From: an uncultured Flavobacteriales bacterium
GTDB lineage: Bacteria; Bacteroidota; Bacteroidia; Flavobacteriales_D; Crocinitomicaceae
Direction: 5' to 3'
Assembly (NCBI GenBank): GCA_913056215.1
Contig: CAJXMN010000014.1
Span: 1 to 39,786 of the forward strand
DNA: 39,786 nucleotides
Below the pieces are notes generated by a model that was given only the letters and a program-made list of their open reading frames with translations, searched no databases and had not been told where the DNA came from. The translations under genes were made by a program, and so were the position numbers. Position 1 is the stretch's first letter. Every line of letters starts with the position of its first letter. Below are positions 25,725 through 33,915 of this stretch, in pieces.

Positions 25725-27334
25725 GCGAGCTTTTAATAACAGCAATTATTGATAATGAACCAACATGGATGTTCAACTGGGGCGATGCATTTGGTTTCGA
25801 TCATTACTGGTCTCACATTCTGGCTAAGTCTATTCTAGCCCTTTACGGATTATGCCTTCTGCTCATTTTCTTTTACAGCGTGCTTCAGCTTTCCCTGGCC
25901 GTCAATTACAATCGTCACAAAGCAGTAAAGGATAAGCAACCAAAACCGGACTTTTCGGCTGATTCAGCTCCTCATGTCACGGTTCAACTTCCCATTTTTA
26001 ACGAATATTATATTGCTGAACGTATTATAGAAAAAGTTTCACGGCTCGATTACCCCTTGAACAAACTCGAAATCCAAGTACTCGATGATTCCACAGATGA
26101 AACTAAAGAACTAATTGTTCGGAAAGTGAAAGAAGTGCGAAACGAATATAATGTTGATATTCAACATATTCATCGAACTAATCGCAAGGGTTATAAAGCA
26201 GGAGCACTCGATGAGGCGCTACCCGACGCTAAAGGAGAATTTGTAGCAATTTTCGACGCAGATTTTTTACCCAAACCGGATTTTTTGAAAAACACGATTC
26301 CCTATTTTAAAAATGAAAACGTGGGTGTTGTGCAGACACGTTGGGGGCACATCAACAAAAATTATTCGCTCTTAACAGAACTACAAGCTTTTGGACTCAA
26401 TGGTCATTTTGCTATCGAACAAGGTGGGCGAAGTGCATCAAACCATTACATCAATTTCAATGGAACAGGTGGCGTCTGGCGAAAAATCTGTATTGATTCT
26501 GCCGGTGGATGGGAGTGCGATACACTTACAGAAGATTTGGATTTGAGTTATCGTGCTCAAATGAAAGGATGGAAATTTCAATATTTAGAAGATGTTGTAG
26601 CTCCAGCCGAACTTCCTATCACCATGAGCGCTTTAAAAGGTCAACAACATCGCTGGATGAAAGGCGGTGCCGAATGTTTCCGAAAAATAGCTGGTCAACT
26701 ACTAACCAAAAAAGGTATTCGATTTACAGATCGTATTCACGGACTCTCTCACCTATTTAATTCTTCTGTTTTTATTTTTATTCTTTTGTTGGGATTACTG
26801 AGTTTACCAGTTCTTCATATTAAAGATAGTTTTGCAGACCTCAATTACTTCATACAGTTCGGTAGTATTTTTATCCTATCAACCTTCTTTTTGATGTATT
26901 ATTACTGGAATTCTTATCGCGATAAAACAACCAATAAAACACAATCACTGGGACAGTTTATCATTCGTTTTTTTCAATTCCTAATAGTGTCAATGGGGTT
27001 ATCACTCAATAATGCTGTTGCAGTTATCGAAGGCTATCTAGGTATTAAAAGTTCATTTGTTCGTACTCCAAAATTCAACGTAGCTAGTAAAAGCGACAAA
27101 ATCAATAATAAATACGATAAAAAGTCCATCTCTTTAATTACTATTGGTGAAGGCGTCTTGTTTGTAATTTTTGCCTTTACTGCGATCAATCGACTCATAT
27201 ACGGAGATTTGGGTATGGTTCCCTTTCATCTTATGCTCGCTGCAGGCTATGGAATTGTCTTTTTCTATGGTATTCTAGAAGCTAAACCTGCAATGTTTAA
27301 CTTCGTTCCTCGTTTTAGTACCAGCAACGTATAA
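25721..27334 (+). CDS. Membrane GT2 glycosyltransferase, cellulose-synthase/glucosylceramide-synthase-like
   Basis: A 537-residue inner-membrane glycosyltransferase with the D,D,D,QxxRW pattern of processive-type GT2 enzymes: LDDSTDET (Asp122/123), FDADF (Asp179/181), TEDLDLS (Glu271, Asp272) and QQHRW (308-312). One transmembrane helix precedes the catalytic domain (~36-58). About four to five follow it (for example FIFILLLGLLSLPVL, FILSTFFLMYYYW, FLIVSMGLSL, LFVIFAFTAI, MLAAGYGIVFFYGI). The same pattern occurs in polysaccharide synthases and in single-sugar glycolipid transferases, and sequence alone does not decide between them. No PilZ domain or other cellulose-operon genes are nearby, so a glycolipid role seems more likely. 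It is translationally coupled to the gene before and 3 bp from the one after. Confidence 0.88.
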   Translation: MSELLITAIIDNEPTWMFNWGDAFGFDHYWSHILAKSILALYGLCLLLIFFYSVLQLSLAVNYNRHKAVKDKQPKPDFSADSAPHVTVQLPIFNEYYIAERIIEKVSRLDYPLNKLEIQVLDDSTDETKELIVRKVKEVRNEYNVDIQHIHRTNRKGYKAGALDEALPDAKGEFVAIFDADFLPKPDFLKNTIPYFKNENVGVVQTRWGHINKNYSLLTELQAFGLNGHFAIEQGGRSASNHYINFNGTGGVWRKICIDSAGGWECDTLTEDLDLSYRAQMKGWKFQYLEDVVAPAELPITMSALKGQQHRWMKGGAECFRKIAGQLLTKKGIRFTDRIHGLSHLFNSSVFIFILLLGLLSLPVLHIKDSFADLNYFIQFGSIFILSTFFLMYYYWNSYRDKTTNKTQSLGQFIIRFFQFLIVSMGLSLNNAVAVIEGYLGIKSSFVRTPKFNVASKSDKINNKYDKKSISLITIGEGVLFVIFAFTAINRLIYGDLGMVPFHLMLAAGYGIVFFYGILEAKPAMFNFVPRFSTSNV

Positions 27335-27337
27335 ATT

Positions 27338-28648
27338 ATGACTCGTTATGTTAAGGCGGCGCTGAGTATCTACTTTGTCTCGCTGTTCTGTTTTATATTT
27401 TGGGGAAATCAGAACAACTTTTTAACTTCCTGGGGGTGCTACTCGGGCCTTTTTATCGCTTACGCCTATCTCGTTCATAATCGACAGTATTGCTCAGTGG
27501 AAAAATGGGAAATTTATGCATTTGTGGCTGCAATCATCCCCTTTCTAACTCTTCCTCAATTATCTCCAGATTTTTACCGTTTCTTGTGGGATGGGGAACT
27601 AACCAATAGAGGTATTCATCCCTATGCCTTCACTCCCAACGAAATCATGGAAAATTCGGCCATAAAAAAAGATGCGCTGATCAGCGAACTTTATGAAAAT
27701 ATCACACTGCTCTCGCGTCAACATTACTCACCGTATCCTACTGTAAGTCAGCTTTACTATGTTGCAGCTACATTTTTTACTGATAACATCATCCTTGCAA
27801 CCACAGTTTTACGCATGTTGATTTTGGGGACACTGATTATTGGAGTACGCTATTTAAAAAAACTATTAGCTTTATTTTCTTTACCCTCCCATAACTTAGT
27901 AATCGTACTACTCAACCCTCTCATTATTATAGAAGTTATCGGTAATTTGCACTTTGAGGGAATTGTAGCTTGTTCAATCATCATAGGTGTTTACTACATG
28001 CTTCAAAAAAAACACCTCATGGGAAGCTTATTTTGGTCGATGGCTATTGCAATCAAACTTACCCCCCTACTCTTACTTCCTTTGTTCTGGAGGTATCTGG
28101 GTGCACGACGATCACTTTTGAACTACGCCTATATCGTCATTTTTTCCACTGCTATTCTACTTATATTTCTTTGGCCACCATACGTAGCTAATTTTCTGAG
28201 AAGTATTACACTGTACTTTAATAATTTTGAATTCAACGGCAGTGTTTTCGAGGTTATACAATGGACCGTTGAGTTCTTTCAAACTGAAAGTTCGGTGACA
28301 ATTGCCGGCCCGATCACGAGCATACTTGCTTTTATAACTATACTAACCATAGCCTTTATCAAAAGACCTCGAAATGCAACGCATTGGTTATCTAAAATGG
28401 AATGGTCTTACTTAATTTTCCTACTTCTAGGGACTACTGTACATCCGTGGTATATCGTTCTTCCCCTTTGCTTCACCGTATTTACGAAAAATAAGCTCAC
28501 ATGGTACTGGTCTTATTTGATTTTCTTAAGCTATGGTTTTTACGCTTTTCCGGCAAGTTCTACAGGTTCACTGCTTATCTTTATCGAATACGGTGCTCTA
28601 CTCTTTATATTCATTCGCTCTCAACTGTCGAAGCCTTTCTTCCAATAA
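27338..28648 (+). CDS. GT-C membrane glycosyltransferase (mannosyltransferase-like)
   Basis: A 436-residue polytopic membrane protein with about ten helices. After the first two or three helices comes LSPDFYRFLWDGELTNRGIHPYAF, which matches the Asp-x-Tyr-Arg-x-x-x-Asp-Gly loop of polyprenyl-phosphate-mannose-dependent MptA/B-like and related GT-C enzymes. A later loop GNLHFEGIV and the late THWLSKMEW-VHPWYIV segment are also typical. GT-C enzymes use polyprenyl-phosphate sugars on the periplasmic side, which would pair with the first gene of the operon. The 3' stop directly abuts the stop of the convergent unknown gene (TAATTA). Donor and acceptor are unknown. Confidence 0.8.
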   Translation: MTRYVKAALSIYFVSLFCFIFWGNQNNFLTSWGCYSGLFIAYAYLVHNRQYCSVEKWEIYAFVAAIIPFLTLPQLSPDFYRFLWDGELTNRGIHPYAFTPNEIMENSAIKKDALISELYENITLLSRQHYSPYPTVSQLYYVAATFFTDNIILATTVLRMLILGTLIIGVRYLKKLLALFSLPSHNLVIVLLNPLIIIEVIGNLHFEGIVACSIIIGVYYMLQKKHLMGSLFWSMAIAIKLTPLLLLPLFWRYLGARRSLLNYAYIVIFSTAILLIFLWPPYVANFLRSITLYFNNFEFNGSVFEVIQWTVEFFQTESSVTIAGPITSILAFITILTIAFIKRPRNATHWLSKMEWSYLIFLLLGTTVHPWYIVLPLCFTVFTKNKLTWYWSYLIFLSYGFYAFPASSTGSLLIFIEYGALLFIFIRSQLSKPFFQ

Positions 28649-29224
28649 TTACCGTAGCGATTTGTAATGCTCGATCCAATCGCGATTCATTACATCCTTG
28701 ATCAGCTTAAAAAAACTACTGTCTGCAAAATAATCCTGATCATACCCACGTACCCCGTAGCGATTGTAGATGTAGGCACGTTGCTTTTCAGTGGGTCGGT
28801 ATTCGCCCTGACTCCAACCCTTGCCTTTACCGCCTTTTAAAGGGTGTGCTGAAAACCTAACTTTCCATAACGAATCAAGAGCAGCATTAATATCAAAAGC
28901 TGCTGTGCTGTCTGTGCCAAATACATTGATATCGTAGTCGGCAAAATAATCATGAAAATACATCGTCTTAGGAGCAGGCCACTTCCCAGCTCCTACTTTG
29001 ATCAATCGCTCGCGCGTCACGGGTTGAATCGATGTACGCCTTCCTCTTCGATAGTGCACTAATGCAGTCTGTTGCAAACCTCCCGTCGGTAGAATACCGA
29101 TTTTAACACCCAAACTTATACCATTCGATGAAACAGGTGAACCATTTTCATATTCATTGGTCGACCCCGTTAAACACAAACAAGTTAGAACAGCAAGAAT
29201 TAGATATTTTGCGCTCTCGAACAC
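28649..29224 (-). CDS. Secreted or membrane-anchored protein of unknown function
   Basis: A 191-residue protein not recognised as any family. It starts with GTG at 29224; no ATG is available near the hydrophobic N-terminal segment (AKYLILAVLTCLCLTGS, ~5-21), which looks like a signal peptide without a good lipobox. The rest is rich in Tyr, Gly and basic residues (VHYRRGRRTS, HPLKGGKGKGW, EKQRAYIYNRYGVRGYDQDYF) with Asp-rich patches (FHDYFADYDINVF). Composition fits its neighbours and the frame is open throughout, so I treat it as a gene. It lies convergent to the glycosyltransferase operon and 68 bp downstream of the DUF4301 gene on the same strand. Confidence 0.65.
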   Translation of the reverse strand: MFESAKYLILAVLTCLCLTGSTNEYENGSPVSSNGISLGVKIGILPTGGLQQTALVHYRRGRRTSIQPVTRERLIKVGAGKWPAPKTMYFHDYFADYDINVFGTDSTAAFDINAALDSLWKVRFSAHPLKGGKGKGWSQGEYRPTEKQRAYIYNRYGVRGYDQDYFADSSFFKLIKDVMNRDWIEHYKSLR

Positions 29225-29292
29225 TGCACTAATTTAATCAACGTGAAGTTGAACTCAAACAATATCGGAAATAAACAACACACAAAGTACCA

Positions 29293-30708
29293 TTATTTTT
29301 CTAAATCGCGATGTTCGGGTGTCAAAAGGTCCAGTGCGGTCTTGACTGGCGTAAAAGTAGCAGAGGGCACCTCCACAAAGACGGTCAGCCAGTCCGCCAT
29401 AGATCCATTCCACAATCCAGGACGCTCCATAAACTGAATGGGGTTGCCTTCAAACTTTTTATCAACGATAAAATATTTTTCTTCATCACAGAAATCATGG
29501 AGATTGAAGTACTCGTCATCAAAATCCTTTGTAGAAACCGCCATTAATACGGGGTTAAAAAACTGACTCTGCACCATCAATCGATATTGATTTCCCTTCA
29601 TATCAATTTGAGATTTTTCTACAATCTGTTTTGATTTTTTACCATTTTCTTCAACCCAAAAAGGACCTCCACCCGGTTGTCCTTCGTTGCGCACCATTCC
29701 ACAGACGCGCAAAGGTTTATTAATCAAAGCGATTAAATCACGGCGTGACAACTTCGAAAATTCAGTTGATGCATCAAAAATCTGATACTTCTCATTGAGC
29801 TTAACCAGTTTTTCGTGTGGTTCGCTTTGATTATAAATAGCTTTCAACTCATCGCGAATCACCTGGAGTAACCCACCAAGATAACGGAGGTGATCAACAG
29901 AAGTATCCGCGCGCGATTCATGCTGGACATTGTCAATGTTCTTAATAAAAATAATATCTGCTCGCTGCTGGTTTAGGTTATTCAGTAATGCTCCGTGACC
30001 TGATGGTCGCGTCAGAAGTTCACCCGAACTACGTTGCACCGGATCTTGATTTATGTCAAAGGCTATAGCATCTGTTGTCGGGTCTTGATGAGAAGTACTC
30101 GTTTCACATTTGCGCCCTGTCAGTTCTTTAACTGAATTCAACGTTTGCTGAATTTCCGCATCAAATACAGGATTGATTGTAAAATGAAAATCCACATTTT
30201 TTTCGCGAAGACGAATACCTTGAAGAAGCTGCTCCTGAAAAGCATTGAGAATAAAGCTGCGAGAACGGTGAAAAGGCAACAACCCTTTTGGCATTATTCC
30301 AAGACCCAATCCTTCTTCTTTGAGCAGATAACTGACAAAGTCATCAAGATCGATCGTATAGTTGCGCACTTTTTCTTTTAACTCAAAGGGCAACAACTCG
30401 AAAAATGCAAAATCTTCAATCGCATTGAGAAATCGCTCCGTTTTACCGCGCGTTTCTTCGCTCGGATAAGACAAAAAATCATATAAAAACTGAAACATTC
30501 GAGATCCAGAGCCGGATGCCGGAATAAAAAACCGCACCTCATCACTGGATTGTAAAAAGGATAGCATATAGCGATTTTTCTCAAATGTAGAGTGACGAAT
30601 AACGCCATCGTGGAGTTTACAAGGTGCAACAATATTTATAGCAGGCTGTTTATTAAAAACAAGTTGTCGCTGCCGTTCGATCTCTTGAGTTGAAGTTGCT
30701 GAATTCAT
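29293..30708 (-). CDS. DUF4301 family protein
   Basis: A 471-residue cytoplasmic protein of the DUF4301 family, found mainly in Bacteroidota and without an assigned reaction. Recognisable parts are RFFIPASGSGSRMFQFLYDF, which resembles the nucleotide-binding start of nucleotidyltransferases, then MPKGLLPFHRSRSFILNAF, TRPSGHGALL, FIKNIDN and NEGQPGGGPFWVEENG. The layout (phosphate-binding loop, PKGLLPFH, G-x-G-x-L, IKNIDN) is like UDP-sugar pyrophosphorylases, so a sugar-nucleotidyltransferase-like fold is plausible, as inference. The longer frame begins with TTG at 30720; I chose the ATG at 30708, in front of NSATSTQE. It is divergent from the methyltransferase gene. Confidence 0.85.
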   Translation of the reverse strand: MNSATSTQEIERQRQLVFNKQPAINIVAPCKLHDGVIRHSTFEKNRYMLSFLQSSDEVRFFIPASGSGSRMFQFLYDFLSYPSEETRGKTERFLNAIEDFAFFELLPFELKEKVRNYTIDLDDFVSYLLKEEGLGLGIMPKGLLPFHRSRSFILNAFQEQLLQGIRLREKNVDFHFTINPVFDAEIQQTLNSVKELTGRKCETSTSHQDPTTDAIAFDINQDPVQRSSGELLTRPSGHGALLNNLNQQRADIIFIKNIDNVQHESRADTSVDHLRYLGGLLQVIRDELKAIYNQSEPHEKLVKLNEKYQIFDASTEFSKLSRRDLIALINKPLRVCGMVRNEGQPGGGPFWVEENGKKSKQIVEKSQIDMKGNQYRLMVQSQFFNPVLMAVSTKDFDDEYFNLHDFCDEEKYFIVDKKFEGNPIQFMERPGLWNGSMADWLTVFVEVPSATFTPVKTALDLLTPEHRDLEK

Positions 30709-30754
30709 GGATTCGTTCAATATATTACTGAAATAACGTAATTTCGTCGCTGTT

Positions 30755-31522
30755 ATGCTCTATTTGGTTCGTGAATATATAAATTATCGTTTAAAGGCAA
30801 AGCATCGACACGGAGTTCACTCGCCCTTCGTGTACAAATTTAATAATGAGTGTCTCCGATTAAACGTGGATCGAGCCTCACGAGAAAACTTCAAGAGCTA
30901 TTTCAAGACGCTGCGCGGATCTACAAGTACAATCGAAATGGACGATTGGGGTGCAGGTTCAAAGAAACTCGGGACAACCCGCTGCGTATCAAAAATCGCC
31001 AAAGTTTCTGGCACCCAAGGTAAATACGCAAATTTACTCTACCGCCTGACGCGATACTTCGAGCCTGAAAACATTCTGGAATTAGGGTCCTCTCTGGGGT
31101 TAGGAACACTCATGTTACACCAAGGACACCCTTCTGCGCACATTACTTCTGTGGAAGGATGCGAAGACACGCATGCTTTTCTGCTGGCTCATCACCCTTT
31201 AAAAAACGAGAAAAATGTCCATTTTTGTCGCAATGACTTTTTAAGCTACCTCCAACAGTCTAAAAACGTCTTTGACCTCATATTTATCGATGGCGCTCAC
31301 AACCAAGAAATGACACTTAAAATTTTAAGCAAACTCAAGTTTCACCTTCATGAGGAGACAATTATTGTGTTAGACGACATTCGATGGAGTACCGATATGT
31401 TAAAAGCATGGCATGAAATTGTCCACGATTCTACCTACCACTTGACGATGGATTTTTTCAAATTGGGTATAATTATACCTAGACAACACCAAGCCAAAGA
31501 ACATTTCATCATCCGTTATTAA
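30755..31522 (+). CDS. Class I SAM-dependent methyltransferase
   Basis: A 255-residue protein. The N-terminus (YRLKAKHRHGVHSPFVYKF) is a conserved opening of a Bacteroidota methyltransferase family. The SAM-binding fold follows: motif I ILELGSSLGLGTLML (~108-122), ITSVEGCED, then VFDLIFIDGAHNQEMTL and IIVLDDIRWS, a pattern close to O-methyltransferases. The substrate is unknown. Start ATG 30755; a near-match -7 box (TAATTTCG) ends just upstream at about 30746. It lies alone between the divergent DUF4301 gene and the Na/Pi transporter. Confidence 0.85.
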   Translation: MLYLVREYINYRLKAKHRHGVHSPFVYKFNNECLRLNVDRASRENFKSYFKTLRGSTSTIEMDDWGAGSKKLGTTRCVSKIAKVSGTQGKYANLLYRLTRYFEPENILELGSSLGLGTLMLHQGHPSAHITSVEGCEDTHAFLLAHHPLKNEKNVHFCRNDFLSYLQQSKNVFDLIFIDGAHNQEMTLKILSKLKFHLHEETIIVLDDIRWSTDMLKAWHEIVHDSTYHLTMDFFKLGIIIPRQHQAKEHFIIRY

Positions 31523-31526
31523 ATAA

Positions 31527-31563
31527 TTGTCAAACAGTTACAAATATTAATATTTATTTAACA
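31527..31563 (+). promoter_or_regulatory. Candidate PHO-box-like direct repeats upstream of the Na/Pi cotransporter
   Basis: Hexamers TTGTCA (31527), TTACAA (31538), TTAATA (31547) and TTAACA (31558) recur with spacings of 11, 9 and 11 bases, on one face of the helix. They lie upstream of the -7 box at 31595. Direct repeats of ~11 bp are how PhoB/PhoP-type regulators bind. A similar array precedes the PhoB-like regulator gene. The region is AT-rich, so this is a candidate only. Confidence 0.4.
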
Positions 31564-31594
31564 TCGCACGATGGAGGGTAACTATTTTCCCTAT

Positions 31595-31602
31595 TACTTT
31601 TG
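31595..31602 (+). promoter_or_regulatory. -7 box of the Na/Pi cotransporter gene (TACTTTTG)
   Basis: A perfect TAnnTTTG element 21 bases before the ATG at 31624. There is no TTG at the -33 position, which fits a promoter that needs an activator. Confidence 0.6.
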
Positions 31603-31623
31603 TCAGCGGTAATCTAGAGACAT

Positions 31624-33729
31624 ATGAACAAAACTTTGGCGTTAGTCCTTCCTTTGCTATTGACCTTCAACTTGTTGTTTGCAGGGTCAAATGACACGAA
31701 TCAAAGCACCCTTACTTCGAAAACCATAAAAAATGTTGCAGCTACTCCCAAAGCGGAAGGATTTACTGTCGTTTGGGGTCTCGACTACAAAGCGTATAGC
31801 CAACTAAAAAATGAAAATTACTCCATTTCCATCAAGTATAACACGAAAATTGGTGCGAAAAGATTTAAAGACGGTTACAAAGACGTTAGTTGGAATGTCA
31901 TCAACAACATCCCTTTAGATTCAACGAGCTACACAATTTCAGCGTTAGCCGAAGAAAAAACATACGTCTACAAAGTAGGTATCACCAAAAATGACGTGAC
32001 GCAATGGTCAGACAAATACTCAGTAACCACTAAACGCGGATGGGGTGTTTTTCGTTTTTTTATACTCATTGGTTCGCTCGGCCTGTTTATTTACGGAATG
32101 AAAGTCATGAGTGAAGGACTACAGCAAGCGGCTGGATCGAAACTTCGAAACTTACTGGGATCTATCACTTCCAATCGCGTCAAAGGGGTGCTTACTGGTT
32201 TTGGCATCACCTCTGTCGTGCAGTCTTCATCAGTGACTACCGTTATGACCGTTTCTTTTGTAAATGCTGGGCTACTAACGTTAGTGCAGTCTGCTGGCGT
32301 CATGATGGGAGCTAATATAGGGACCACTATTACGGGATGGATCATTAATATTTTTGGCTTTAAGGTGAGTATTGGTTCTTACGCCCTCATATTTATTGCA
32401 CTCGGTGCGCCACTACTCTTCTTCGCGCGCCAAAAAATCAAAGCCTGGGCTAGTGCAATAATCGGGTTCGCTATACTCTTTATGGGGCTCGGATTTTTAA
32501 AAGATGCCGTTCCCGAATTGGGACCAAATTCTGCTCTGGTTGAGTTTTTTGTAGAATATAAAAACATACCAATAGTCAGCACGCTGATATTTGTGTTGCT
32601 CGGAGCCTTAGTGACAATTATTGTACAATCCTCTTCTGCGGCAATGGCATTAACAATGACATTGGTAGCTAGTGGCATTATTCCTTTTGAAATCTCTGCT
32701 GCCATGATCCTTGGCGAAAATATTGGTACGACAATCACTGCAGAACTTGCCTCGACGGTTGGAAACGTACATGCGAAACGATCCGCGCGTATCCACTCGT
32801 TATTCAATATAGTAGGGGTGACCTGGGCTATTTTCTTATTCCCTTTTATATTGGATGCTATTAAGCACTTCATGATCACAATAGGTGCGGGGAACCCTTT
32901 TGATAACCCGACTGAATATGCGAATACCGGTTTAGCTATTTTTCACACCACATTTAATTTACTGAATGTATTGTTACTCATCTGGTTTGTACCTAACCTG
33001 GTTCGCATTGCCGAACGTACCGTAAAATCAAAAGGTGCTCAAGATGAAGAGTTTCACCTCGACTATATTGGTTCTGGATACATGTCGACACCAGACCTTT
33101 CTTTGTTGGAGGCTAAAAAAGAAATCGCCAAGTTCGGTGAAATCACCAGTCGAATGTCTCGATTCTCGCGTTCACTACTTTTCGAAAAAAACAGGAAAAA
33201 GCAGAAAAAACTGCATGAACGAATCGCCAAATATGAAGAAATAACGGATCGCGTAGAAATTGAAGTAGCAAATTACCTCAACAAAATTTCGGAAGGTGAA
33301 TTGAGTGGTGACACCGCTATACGTATACGAGGAATGAACAGTATTGTCAATGACCTGGAACGTATTGGAGATATCTATTATCAAATGTCTAAAACACTTG
33401 AACGCAAATCCAGCGAAAAAATTTGGTTTACGCCAGAACAGCGAAATAACCTTGCATCCATGTTTGATCTCGTGGATAAAGCATTTAAAATCATGATTGA
33501 TAACTTACAAAAACATTCAGGAACGGTAACGATGGATGAAGCCCGCGAGATCGAGAATGCCATTAATATGAAGCGAGATGACTTGCGTAAAGACTATCTA
33601 GATAACTTATCACAAAGTGACGAGTTGCATCTGCGAGGCGGACTTATTTACAACGATATGTTTGCTTCTTTGGAAAAAGTAGGTGACCATATCATCAACG
33701 TAACTGAAGGAGTCATTGGCAAAGTCTAA
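31624..33729 (+). CDS. Na+/phosphate cotransporter family protein with N-terminal extracytoplasmic domain and C-terminal PhoU domain
   Basis: A 701-residue NptA/PNaS-type transporter. Residues 1-21 form a signal peptide. Residues ~37-139 look like a fibronectin-III-like domain (FTVVWGLDYKAYSQL ... TYVYKVGI ... QWSDKYSVTTK). From ~144 to 460 comes the membrane part with its two inverted-repeat QSSS signatures, QSSSVTTVMTVSFVNAG (Gln200) and QSSSAAMALTMTLVASG (Gln335), each followed by a GANIGTT/GENIGTT motif. Residues ~490-700 are a PhoU-like helical domain (IVNDLERIGDIYYQM, YNDMFASLEKVGDHIINV). It imports phosphate with sodium, or exports it; the direction cannot be read from sequence. The extracytoplasmic domain is an addition to the usual ~550-residue form. 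A PhoB/PhoR-like pair follows. Confidence 0.9.
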   Translation: MNKTLALVLPLLLTFNLLFAGSNDTNQSTLTSKTIKNVAATPKAEGFTVVWGLDYKAYSQLKNENYSISIKYNTKIGAKRFKDGYKDVSWNVINNIPLDSTSYTISALAEEKTYVYKVGITKNDVTQWSDKYSVTTKRGWGVFRFFILIGSLGLFIYGMKVMSEGLQQAAGSKLRNLLGSITSNRVKGVLTGFGITSVVQSSSVTTVMTVSFVNAGLLTLVQSAGVMMGANIGTTITGWIINIFGFKVSIGSYALIFIALGAPLLFFARQKIKAWASAIIGFAILFMGLGFLKDAVPELGPNSALVEFFVEYKNIPIVSTLIFVLLGALVTIIVQSSSAAMALTMTLVASGIIPFEISAAMILGENIGTTITAELASTVGNVHAKRSARIHSLFNIVGVTWAIFLFPFILDAIKHFMITIGAGNPFDNPTEYANTGLAIFHTTFNLLNVLLLIWFVPNLVRIAERTVKSKGAQDEEFHLDYIGSGYMSTPDLSLLEAKKEIAKFGEITSRMSRFSRSLLFEKNRKKQKKLHERIAKYEEITDRVEIEVANYLNKISEGELSGDTAIRIRGMNSIVNDLERIGDIYYQMSKTLERKSSEKIWFTPEQRNNLASMFDLVDKAFKIMIDNLQKHSGTVTMDEAREIENAINMKRDDLRKDYLDNLSQSDELHLRGGLIYNDMFASLEKVGDHIINVTEGVIGKV

Positions 33730-33802
33730 CAATTAAAATCATTTCCTCATTGATGGTCATTGATTGAATGGAGCGCATCCTTCTTTCTCTAAGAATAAGC
33801 TA

Positions 33803-33849
33803 TTAATACATTTTAACATTCTATTAATAACACGTCTGGTTTCTTAACT
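33803..33849 (+). promoter_or_regulatory. Candidate PHO-box-like direct repeats upstream of the PhoB-like gene
   Basis: TTAATA (33803), TTAACA (33813), TTAATA (33824) and TTAACT (33844) are spaced 10, 11 and 20 bases apart, upstream of the -7 box at 33892. The array resembles the one before the Na/Pi cotransporter gene, suggesting autoregulation by the PhoB-like protein. This is inference from phasing in AT-rich DNA. Confidence 0.4.
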
Positions 33850-33891
33850 TAAGGGTAAACTTATCGTAATTTTTCACGCTTCGTACCTGTC

Positions 33892-33899
33892 TATCTTTG
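33892..33899 (+). promoter_or_regulatory. -7 box of the PhoB/PhoR-like operon (TATCTTTG)
   Basis: A perfect TAnnTTTG element 16 bases before the ATG at 33916. The -33 region is T-rich but has no TTG. Confidence 0.55.
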
Positions 33900-33915
33900 C
33901 TGTAAAATTTTAGCT

